Source: Episyrphus balteatus (lineage: Eukaryota > Arthropoda > Insecta > Diptera > Syrphidae). From it: a stretch of 64,000 nucleotides of DNA. The stretch is from assembly GCF_945859705.1 (NCBI RefSeq), contig NC_079136.1, positions 125,895,027 through 125,959,026 of the forward strand, in the 5' to 3' direction. A program made the position numbers and the translations under genes. The notes below the pieces were generated by a model. That model worked only from the letters and a program-made list of their open reading frames with translations. It did no database searches and was not told the origin of the DNA. This document shows, piece by piece, positions 1 through 11,300 of this stretch. Position 1 is the stretch's first letter. Every line of letters starts with the position of its first letter.

Positions 1-47
1 CTTTGAGCTTCCCTTTTGCAAAGTTTTATCGTATTTTTTTTTTCTAA

Positions 48-197
48 AGCCTGGTACGCTGCTCGCGCTAAATTTTAGCTCCCATACAAATTATCGATAA
101 ATTTTATCTGAGCTAAAATGGATCCCATACAAATTGTCGATAACTTGTATGGGAATTTTATCTCGGCTAAAATTTAGCGCGAGCAGCGTACCAGGCT
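48..197. mobile_element. 150-bp MITE with 32-bp terminal inverted repeats
   Basis: The two ends are inverted copies beginning AGCCTGGTACGCTGCTCGCG, and the match continues for about 32 bp. The element is flanked by TAA on both sides (45-47 and 198-200), which fits a 3-bp TWA target duplication as used by PIF/Harbinger elements. The interior carries two further inverted copies of a CCCATACAAATT motif, so the whole element can fold into one hairpin. There is no coding capacity. The superfamily is inferred only from the TAA duplication. Confidence 0.8.
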
Positions 198-663
198 TAA
201 AGGCTTAACTACATACACCACTTTTTGAAAAAGTACAAAAGTGAAAATATTTTTTTCTGGCTTGCGCAATTGTTTTGTCAAAAAGAGTATACAAATTGTT
301 TATTAGACAAGAAAAATAAGCTTTCTGCAACATTTGTTTTAATTTTTCAGACCGAAAAACTATACAAAAATGCGTTTGAAAATTTACACTTTTGTACTTT
401 TTCACTTTTTACACAGTCACACATATTTTTGTCGAAAATTATTTTTAAGATTGTTGGGTATGTAAAAAGGAGAACGTTATACAAGATGGACCCTTTATAA
501 CAATATCCTTATAAGGTCTATTAAAAGCTTAAACAATGCTTTACCGATGATCTACCGAAGCTTTAAGATTTTACAGATAGCTTCGAAAGAGTATGTATAG
601 CTCTTTAATACAATTCTTATCTAAACTATAGAAACAACCCAAGTAACAATTTGACTTGCATAA

Positions 664-1778
664 AGCCTAGTACGCTGCTGATGCGAAACGAAAAATGTTC
701 AAGTCTCCAAACAAAATGCTAACAAAAAAATATCATCGAGTATTTTGTCAAAGTCAAAATAAAAAAAAAATCCAAATTAATTTAAAATCAAGAAAAATCA
801 ACGGAAAATAATTTTTAAAGCAAGAAATAAATAAAGTGAAAAAACCGTCAACACTGCTCTTGGAGTCAAGATAAATGCACAGGACAGTAAAAAAGTAAGT
901 GACAAAATAATGATTGAAAACTCTCCAATTTTTCGCTGATTTATTTCTATATAATTTATTGAATATTCAAGATTATACTAACAGTAATTTTTTCTACTTT
1001 ACAACATTTCAACATTTAAAAAAATAATGTTTTCTAAAAAAAAGTCATTTTGTCAAAAGTGCCCCGGTACCGGGACACATTTGACAAAGGGGTACATTTG
1101 GCAATGGTGGATTAAACCCCACATCGTGTGCATTATATTTTAAAACTATCTTGCGGATCTTGCTCGTCTATTGTTTAATTAGAAAAAAAAGATGGTTTAA
1201 AACAATCTACTAAACAATACCTATAACGAAAAAAAAATAAATCAAAAAATTCATTTTCTAAAAAGAAGAAAAAAAAAACAAAAAAAAAACCATAAAATAT
1301 TTCAAAAAATCCCTCCATTTAAATCTTAATCAAAATTAATCGATGTCGATTTATTTTTAAATAATTTATTAAATATATAATTCCCCAAAATCAACGTAAA
1401 ACTTCGCCCACATTGCAAAAGTCAAAGGTGCCCCGAAGGAGCCTCAAACTGTTTTTTTTTTTTTTTTTCAATAACTAATAAGTACTATTTTTTTACAAAG
1501 CTGTTTTTAATTTACTTAACTTTAAGCAAAAGTGCTATCAAAATATTGATTCACCATTAAATTCAAAAATTAGATCAGATATACAGAAAACACGAAAACA
1601 CGTGGTACTCCTCGAAAAGTTAATGAAAGACTGCGAAATTTCACAAAATTTTTTTAAATCAAATTAAGCTTCATTCTTCATCCAAACTTTTGTTTATTAA
1701 GTGCACGATCATACCGAAAAACGCAAAGTCAAATGTGCCCCGGTGTCAAATGTGGCCCCCGCTTACCCTACTAGGCTT
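664..1778. mobile_element. Probable non-autonomous TAA-target element related to the MITE at 48-197
   Basis: The left end AGCCTAGTACGCTGCTG resembles the terminus of the MITE at 48-197 and is preceded by TAA. An inverted AGCCTAGTA lies at about 1769-1777 and is followed by TTAA. Inside, GTCAAANGTGCCCCGG-like motifs occur near 1050-1090, 1420 and 1730. The inverted ends match over only about 10 bp, so the borders are provisional. No coding sequence is evident. Confidence 0.45.
1048..1088. repeat. Short palindrome around GGTACC with GTCAAA arms
   Basis: The sequence TTTGTCAAAAGTGCCCCGG runs into an inverted copy (CCGGGACACATTTGACAAA) centred on GGTACC. The arms are about 20 bp with a single mismatch. 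The same half-site recurs at about 1421 and 1730 inside the enclosing repeat. Confidence 0.6.
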
Positions 1779-1781
1779 TAA

Positions 1782-2203
1782 TCCAGCGTACGCACCAAAA
1801 GAAAAGTATAACTTCAAAAAAAAAAAATAGAAACACCCTATGTTCTGAGCTCAGTTTCAAACATTTCATTCCTACTGTCCCCTCATTTGACGTCTACCAA
1901 CAAAAATAAAATTTCATTCCCTACTGTACCAACGTACCATCGACAATTTCTCGACAAAAAAAAAATAAAATAATATTGCAGACTTTCAAAACAAAGTGAA
2001 AATATCGTCCGTCGCATTAAAAATTTCAATTTTTCTTTTTAAATTTTTACAAAAAAAAACCAAGAAAAAAACAATAAAATATAAAGAAAAGCAGGACATT
2101 GTAATAAAATTATATCTTCAACCAATTTAAATGCTAATTTTGTTGATTTAAAAAAAAATTTATATTAAATTGACTTACACAAAAAAAAAAAACATTTGCA
2201 ATC
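1782..2203 (+). other. Presumed promoter and 5' UTR region of STUB1
   Basis: AT-rich DNA directly upstream of the STUB1 start codon. It contains several pyrimidine/CA-rich blocks (TTTCATTCCCTACTGTACC, about 1912-1930) that could belong to the 5' leader. No TATA box or clear initiator can be singled out, so the transcription start is not assigned. Confidence 0.3.
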
Positions 2204-2323
2204 ATGAGCAAACATACATATTCCACGGCGAACCTCACTGATGTCCAACTCAAAGAGCAGGGCAATCAAATGTTCTCAGCTCGCAAATTCGATGATGCTA
2301 TTAATTGTTATAGCAAAGCAATT
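2204..2323 (+). CDS. STUB1: STUB1 coding exon 1 (start codon, TPR helix 1)
   Basis: Forty codons from ATG to donor GTAAGT at 2324 (phase 0). It encodes the first TPR helix pair beginning [20 protein letters not shown]. The reading frame continues into the intron without a stop for a while, but similarity ends at the donor. Confidence 0.93.
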
Positions 2324-5300
2324 GTAAGTAATTTATTAAAAATAATTAGCAATTTTAAGTTAGTTTTTAAGTTGCTTATGAAATCATTCACTCTTTGAAG
2401 TGAAAAATAAAATAAAATATAAATCAATAATAATAATGATGAAGAGACCACACGAAAGAAACGACAGACACCTCCTCTATTCCGGAGAGGGTGCTTTGCT
2501 TATTGTTGTTTTATTTTTTTTTTTTTGTTTGTTTTCATAAGACGACATCATTTTTAAGTTAGGGTTCCCAACCGTACTACAAAAAAAGATTATTGTACTC
2601 TTATTTCACGTATGTGAACTCTATAACTCTGATAGAGTACGTCAAAATAATCTTTTTACTTGCGATATAGCGTAACGGGTACAATGGTTGGCACTAGAGA
2701 TGCCGCGAACATTCGGCCACTATTCGGTATTCGGCCTATTTTTCTGGTATTCGGTATTCGGCCGAATAGTTTAACTATTCGGCCGAATACCGAATACCTA
2801 ATGGAGAAGAAAAAAGACAAATTACACTGGTCAACAAGGTTTTTGTTACAGAAACCAGGGTATACTTTTCTATACTGCCCATAATTTCGTAAAGGCCCTA
2901 TCTACAAAATTTTCGGGCATTGTCTCTGATTTATCCTCATTTATTTTTTTAGCCTAGGTCTTCAAATACGTCAGAAAATTGAAAATGAACTTTTGATTTT
3001 TTTCATTTTTATATGAAACTAGCTGACCCGGCGGACTTCGTTCCGCATTTTTCTAGTATTAATTTCCAATTTTTGGCTTTGTACTGTAGTAACCATTTCA
3101 AATACAAAAAAAATCGGGCCACAACTTGATATGTGGACCACGAACATAAAATTGTATCAAGTATTAAAAAAAGCAAACCATTTGTTTGGCAGCTATTATA
3201 ATTTTAATTGGAATGTGTATGAAATTTCATTATTATTATTATTAAAGTATAACAACATAAATCTTCAGCGGAAACCAAAATGGTGCTATGTCCTTAACAG
3301 ATCCTATGGAGTTACAATAATTTTGCTTTCCCAGGCGATATGTATGTTGTATGCATGCCACTGTTTTTTTCTGTTATTGGCACGGGTTTTTTACGTCAAA
3401 TAGTAAAAAAATGTTTTTAAAAACAAAATCTTATGTGTCTCGAACTCCTTTCAATCACTTGCAATTCAAAAAGGAGCGATCTTGTTTTTGTAAATTGTAA
3501 AAAAACCGACTTAAAGTGAAAAGATTCCGTCTTAACTCTATGCATACGTCTAAATATTAAAATGTTTTCTTAAAAAAATTAAATCATTTTAAATTAATGC
3601 GGAAATCGTATTAATAATTGGGAGTTGAAACAACTTAAACAAATTTTAAGTTTCAGTTTATCATACCAATTTTCAACTGTGAGATAGCTTAGTGGTAAAC
3701 AATTTTATTTGAGGACATAACATTTTAAAGAGTTTGTTTTTATTAGCCTTGAATATTAGCTCTTTGAACCCCAAATATTGAATTTGCTCATAACTTGACA
3801 GCAGCTCCGCCTACCAGGTCCAACTATAAAACAAAACCTGTCTCGAATGAACCTTATCAAACGCAAGAAATTTCATAAAAGTCTATACAGCCATTCGGAC
3901 TCAAAATATGGAATTTAACTATAACTTGACAACAGAGTGAAGTCTTTCGAACTCCAAATATGGAATATTTGCCTATAATTTGACAATAGCGCCACCTACC
4001 GCATACAATTATAATTTGCAAAGCATGGATGAACCTTATCACACAAAAGAACTTTCAAAAAAATCTGTCAAGTCTTTGTCTATACATACTTCGGCAACAG
4101 CGCCATCCACCGGGTCCAATTTATGAAACAAAACATGTTTCGAATGAATTTTATCCGACACAAAAAATTTCACAAAATATTTGTCCAATCGTTCGTTCAA
4201 AATATGCAATTTTCCTAGAATTTGACAATAGTGCCAACTACTGGGTCCAATCATGAAACAAAAATTGTCTCGAATGAACCTTGTCTTAACACAAAATTTC
4301 ACAAAAATCTGTCCAGTAATTCGACCCCACCTATGGAATTTGCTTATAACTTGAAAACAGCGCCACCTACCGGATCAAATTATAAAACAAAACTTGTAAC
4401 GGATAGATCTTATCACATACACAAAATTTCACAAAAATCTGTCCAGTTATTCGATCCCAAATATGGAATTTGCCTATAACTTGACAGCAGCGCCACCTAC
4501 CGGGTCTAATTATAAAACAAAACCTGTCTCGGATGGACCTTTTCACATACATTTCATACAACATTTCAGAAAAAGCTGTCTACTCGTTTAGAAGGAGTAG
4601 GGTCACAAACAAACACACAGGAGCAATATACATATATAATAGATACAAACCATAACTCTGATTGGTTTGCACAAATATTTTTAATTTATTTAACGTAATT
4701 GTATTGCCTTTCGCGTAGTATTTCTGACAAATGTGGATTTAATGTCACAAGACGAATAATTATTTATTTCACTCAAAATCAGGCTTTTTAAATTATTTTG
4801 AAAGCTTAACAAATTAAGCTTAGTTAATTTAAAAAGGGAGAGTGTTTTTTTACTCGTACAAATTGACAGCTTTGTAAAGATGCGAGAAAAGGTATTATCT
4901 TTTTTTGATACAAACCATCTACATATTAATACCTTTCAAACAAAAAAAAAATTACCAAAATCGGACCACCCAAACGCGAGTTTATCGGCCACACACACTA
5001 AACGAACTCATTTTTATATATAAGAAGATTTGCGATATTACATTTACTATTTCCCTCTATAACTCAGAACTAAGAAAAGTGTAGTTAGGGCCTTTACGAG
5101 ATTATGGGCAGTATAGGTTTTTAGTGTACTGAGCTCGAATCTGAAGTCAAAAAAGTTCTATCACATCCAGGGTTCCCAGGTTGAGGGGAAAATCACCATT
5201 TTTGCCGATTTTCTTAGACGAAAGGGATAAAATAGGGGACGGGGATAAAAAAGGGGAAAAAATATGAAAAAGGGGAAAAATTTAAACTTACAAAAACGTT

Positions 5301-8300
5301 AGACACAATCTTTGAACAATGGAATTAATTTAAATAAAACTTAATTTCGAAATAAACTATCGTATTCACGCTAAGTGGATTTTTTAATTTGACAGCTCTA
5401 CTAAAAACTAGGGTGCTTCCATTTTTTAATTCACTTCTCAAAATATTTTCAGCCAGCAGCCGCGGCAGTAAAAAAAATAAAAGTAAAAAAAATACTTATA
5501 CATTTTTAAGACATCGTTGTTAAAAAAGCCTGCCTTAATCGGCATAAATACTCTATGATTTACAAAAATACATTAAATATAGAAAATAATATCCATTTTT
5601 TATTAAATTAGCACTGATATTTTAGATTTACCCTTAAAATAAAATTTATGAAGTAGTTCCATATTTCATAAATTTTATTTTGACAGTTTTTAATTTGAAA
5701 ATGAAATATGTATTTTGAGCCTCATTTTTGTTAATTTTTTTTTATTTACTTATGCCCATTATAAAGTTTTTATTTTTATGAATAAATTAAATACAAAATT
5801 AATATGTTTAAAAAAGCTTTAAATAAAAAAATTTAAAACAAATAAATACTTGCATTTTTTTCCGGAAAAAAGGGGATTTTTTTTACGAAAAAGGGGAAAA
5901 ATAAACGTTTTGGTGTTAAAAAAAGGGGATTTTTATTTTGAAAACCTGGAAACCCTGATCACATCACGTTTTTTGAGATATTACCGTTAGAAAATCGAGA
6001 ATGCCTCTTTTTACCAGTTTTCGAGGTTATTTCTTAGCGTTTGTTAATCTTATAACTTTAAACGAGCTAAAATTGTTTATATATGTATATGTATATATAT
6101 ATATAAATATATATAAAATTGGGATCTCGGAAACGGCTCTAACGATTTCGATGAAATTTTCAGGGTTTGTTCATCTAAGCGAGTAAAAAGTTTTGGAAGT
6201 ATTTTTGGAAAAATCCGCCCACTGCCACGCCCACTTTTTTAACATATAAGTTTTTGTCGGGAACGGCTCTAACGATTTCGATGAAATTTTCAGGGTTTGT
6301 TTATATAAGCGAGTTAAAAGTTTTGGAATTTTTTTTTGAAAAATCCGCCCACTGCCACGCCCACTTTTTTAACATATAAGTTTTTTCGGAAACGGCTCTA
6401 ACGATTTCGATGAAATTTTCAGGGTTTGTTTGTATAAGCGATTAAAAAGTTTTGGAAGTTTTTTTTTGAAAAATCCGCCCACTGCCACGCCCACTTTTTT
6501 AACATATAAGTTTTTTCGGAAACGGCTCTAACGATTTCGATGAAATTTTCAGGGTTTGTTTGTATAAGCGATTAAAAAGTTTTGGAAGTTTTTTTTTGGA
6601 AAAATCCGCCCACTGCCAAGCCCACTTTTTAAACATAGAATTTTTTTTTTGGTAACAAATTAAAAGATTTCGATGAAATTTTGAGGGTTTTATCCTCTAG
6701 GTAAATACAATTTTTTTGGAAGTATTTTCTCTTATATTTGGTTTTTTTTTTTAGCGGAGACAGATTCAACGATTTCAATAAATTTTTGAGGGATGGTTCC
6801 ATGTGTTCTTTTTCTTTTTGTTACAATAACTAAACAAAATTTTTTAGATCATGACTTTTTTGATCATGCATTGAAACTTTTAAGTAATTTGTTGATTTGG
6901 TATCACTAATTATCTTCGTTTTACTTTTTTTTTCGTTTATTGTTAACGTATAAGAATAAAATAACTCACAAAAAGCAACACCGTTGACCTAATGTCAATC
7001 TTATAATATACAGGGTGTCCCAAAGGTAATGGATCAAACGAAATATGCTAATTGGTGAACTTAAGGGCTCTCAGAATTTGGTAACTTGTTCATCCCAAAT
7101 CCTTACGGTTTTCGATTTAATGCAATTCTTGAGAAATTTCGAAAAATCCCTACAAAAAGATATCTCATTGCTGTAAGCATTTTCGATAATGCAGATTCCT
7201 GTAACCCTTCTCTTCATTGCTGATCGTATATTCAAACTTAAATAAACTGGATTATAAAGTGGGAATGTGGTGTTTTGTAACCCGCGAAAACTGCAAACTC
7301 AAACCCACTCCAAAAAATTGCTGTTTACATTTGAATTTTTTCACTGAAAGTTATAACATTTAAGGATACCGAGCAAAGCTCGGTCACCCAGGTACTATAA
7401 TATTAGATGCTTTCCTTTGGAAACATTTATCTACTGCTTAGTACCTACTGCTTTTTTTTTTTGAATCGGCAACACTGGCTACAGCTTAAACGGAGTTATA
7501 AGACATCTATTTACTGTTAATTCATATAATTTTCATTTCAATGTTCAATATTGTAAATATTTATCATTCAAATCAATATTTACTCAAAACTAATACTTCA
7601 TCTTTAATCACTTTTAAACAATTTATGTTTGTAAGCATGGAATTAATTGATTTAAAATTATTTCAAAAATCATATAAAAGACAGAGCTTGATTCAAAACA
7701 AATCACTCTTGTTTGATATTTCATTGAGCAAAGGTTCTTTAGCGCTAACGTTCTCAAAAAAAAATATTATACCACAGGCCCTGATAATAATCCAACTTCG
7801 AATCGTTGACTTAATTTTTTTTTTTTTGATGTACGACGTTTTCTCCAAAGCGCCTAAATAATTAAACAAAATTAATTCAACGACGTTTATGGTTGCATAT
7901 TCATTTAATTTGTTAACTTTCATTTAATTTCCTTTGTTAATTATTTTCTAATTGTTTAATAAAATACAACAACGTTTCGTGTTTTCTTTTTTTTTCATTT
8001 TTTTTTTTGTTTAATACCTTTTTTCGTTTATCTTTTCAACGTTTGCTACGGTCTTCGGACAGTATAAGCGCCTTAGCATAAATAAACAAAGCTGCGATTT
8101 TTAAATTTGTGACAGATAATTTGAAAACCGATACTTCATACTATTGTGTAGTCACACCCACAAACATAACCCACATACAAAATTTTTTTTTTCCAAAATG
8201 GTTATTAACGGTTTAGTTGGTTTTAGGTTGTGATTAATAGCTTCTTCTAAATGGCATACCAACTTTATTTTAAAACATTTTTTTCAAAAAATGATTTATA

Positions 8301-11300
8301 AGAAATTGATTTTAAAAAAAATGTCTCTAAAAATGTTGAAATTTTTTTTTCTAAAAATGCATCTTTATAAAAGAAATTAAACTGCATACCTGTTTTAGAG
8401 CGCGATTTCATATAAAGAGTATTTTTTTTTTCATGTCAAAAACGAATTTTGTGTTATTTTTTTTTTTTATTTTTATATAAATTTACCAAATTTATATTTT
8501 AGCATTTTGAATTCCAAGAGCAAGTACCGTGCATTTTATTAACTTAAGGCGCACTTAGCTTTAGCCAAGGTTTTTTTTCTTTACTTTTTCATAAATAACA
8601 ATTTCTTTTTTTTTTTTTTAATTCAAATTTATTTTTAAGTTATGTTTACTTTTTTTTTGTTTAAGACCTCAAAACTTATTTTTTTTTATAAAGAATCAAG
8701 GTATTAATATTTGAGCGTAATATTACGCTTGAGCGTATTTTCGGTCATGAATATGAAGTAAATGATACTCTTCTTTTCTCAAATGTACTCTTTTTTTTCG
8801 TCTCTGAAATCAAATAATATACTCTATTTTTTCTTAAAAAAGTTGGCAACCCAATTTTGAAATAATATTTTTGTAATCTGTCCAATTTGCAGATTAAAAA
8901 TTCAACAAATGCCACATATTTCACGAATAGGGCGCTATGCCATCTGAAGTTAAAACGATGGGATCAATCGTGTCAAGACTGTCGTCGTGCATTGGACATC
9001 GATCCGAGTTTGGTGAAGGCACACTTCTTTCTCGGTCAGTGCCTCATGGAGCTGGAATTGTACGACGAAGCAATAAAACATTTACAACGGGGTTAGTGTG
9101 TGGGTTGTTTCTAGTCTGTCTTTTGAAATTACCTACAATTTCCAAAGAGATTAGAACTTGTTTTTGTTTTTTTTTTTTTTGCAAATTATTATTATTATTA
9201 ATTTTTTCTTTTGTTTTTTACATTTTAAAGCTTATGACCTGGCTAAAGAACAGAAACAAAACTTTGGTGATGATATTACATCGCAATTGAGATTGGCGAG
9301 AAAGAAGCGTTGGAATGTTATGGAGGAGAAACGTATATGTCAAGAAATTGAATTGCAAACATATCTAAATAGGTTTGTTTTGGTTTGCATTGCGTCTTCT
9401 TTTCTTATTACTTTTACTCTTGTATTTAAATATGATTTTTTTTTCTAATTTCTAGGCTAATAAAAGAAGATATGGAAAACAGATTGGCAAAACTTAAATT
9501 AGTTGATGATGTGAATGAGGATCATTTAAAAGAAAAACAACAAGAAATCGAACAAGAATGTGTAAGTTTTTATATTTAATTATTTTTTACAACTAAAATG
9601 TTTAAACAATAGGTTTAAGAAACATTTCATTTTCATTCTTTTTAATGGTGAAGTCCACAATTTTTCATTGAACCGTTTTATATAAAACATGATGTTAGGA
9701 AGTTGCAAAAGTAATGGGAAAATGTTGCTTTTGGACTTTTTATGTTATTTGATTTTATTTTAGTCGTTATAATAAATATTCCTACGATAACGGCCAATCC
9801 AATTGGGTTGGCCTAAATAGTCACTTTTTAGGAACTTTACCTGATCACTTTGTTTCCTCAATAGCCATAACGACTCAAAAGCATTTCATAGAGATTGACA
9901 TCAAGCTCTTCTTTCGAAAATGCGTGCTTTTTTTCGTGTCTTTTGAGTCAATGAGTTTCTTTTTCGCTGAATTAGTAAGTCGTAGTGAATACATTCAAAT
10001 CTGAGACCCACAATATAAATGCTGATAAATATGACCAAAGACTCGGTTTTGAGAATATATCTCCGACAATAAAACAGATATCGAAAAGATTTTAACAGAT
10101 CTTGAAAGATGGGAGGAAAACAGTTGTTTTAAAAGTCGATACGATACGATTTATGTTCAAACTAAGTAGTTAATAAACGGTTTTTTTTGTATTTTCTAAT
10201 GGTAATATTTCAAAAACGGGGTTTGATCAAATATTCGATTCGATTCAAGATCAGCACACCGAAAACCTTTGGAAAAGTATAGCTGGTAGACTGGTGATAT
10301 AAGTCATATTTTTACAATTCTTCATTAGTTTCATACAAAACTTCATCTTTCACGCTTCTAAAATATAATTTTTTTCAAGCAGTGATTAAAAAGCTGTATT
10401 AAATAAAATGAAAAAAAAAAAAATATTTCAGTACAAGTAGTACCTTAATTTTTTAATAATTTCCATTATTTGGAACCTTATTCAATAAAATATCAAGTCG
10501 AAAAAAACCTTTAGTATTTTACTTATATGAAGAATAACTTATATTGGTTGAAAACTTTCTAAAACGCTTGGTAAAAAAAACATTAACGATTACACAAAAA
10601 TATCTCAACTATTAACGATTGATCTGTCTAAAACAGAATTAAAAAAAACCTTTTAAGGCCAGTAAGTTAATTACAAAAAAACTCCGTGTCGTGTGATATA
10701 ATTTTTCAACTACATGAAGACCCCACCAAAACCTTTAAAATTGTCAAATATTGCTTCGGAAATCAGAAATTTAAGACAGTTGCGTAGTCAGCATAAGGCC
10801 CTGACCCATTTTGGCTGAAAATCTGTTAAAATTTTTGAAGAAATTGTAAGCGCAGTAAAAAAACACAAGTCTAAAAGCGATGAGCTTTGAGCTTTCCATT
10901 AAGCTGAAATACGACCGAAATTTAAAATTATTTCTTCACAGATTGATAGATCCTATCTCGAGGCATTGTTAAAAGTGGTTAAAAGTGGTAAAAATTAATT
11001 CTAGTACACTCAATATATTGAAACAAAAGCCTTTTTCCAAAACGAGCAGAATTGGTCAAGTCCAAATACCAATATGATACTCTCCATTTTTGGACAATGA
11101 AGCATTTTTTAAAATTTTAATCAGGAAAATTAATGGTGGCATAATATAAAAAAATAATAAAATAAAAACGATTTAATTTATGTAAAGAACACTAAGTTTT
11201 AAACAACTTTTTCAAAAAAGGTAAAACATTTGACCACTTTTGCTCGTCACTGTAGATGAGCTAAAGCTCATATATCTTACTTTTCAGTACATTTTCTTGA

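Larger units (their letters stand above)
2324..8892 (+). other. STUB1 intron 1, 6.6 kb, filled with mobile DNA
   Basis: Runs from donor GTAAGT to acceptor TTTGCAG. It holds the palindrome at 2746-2798, the CTAGCTGACCCGGC element with its tandem array, a hAT-type MITE, a 130-bp tandem block and further repeat ends, all listed separately. Short open frames in it are accidental. The segment 7400-8890 is plain AT-rich DNA with no recognisable feature. Confidence 0.85.
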
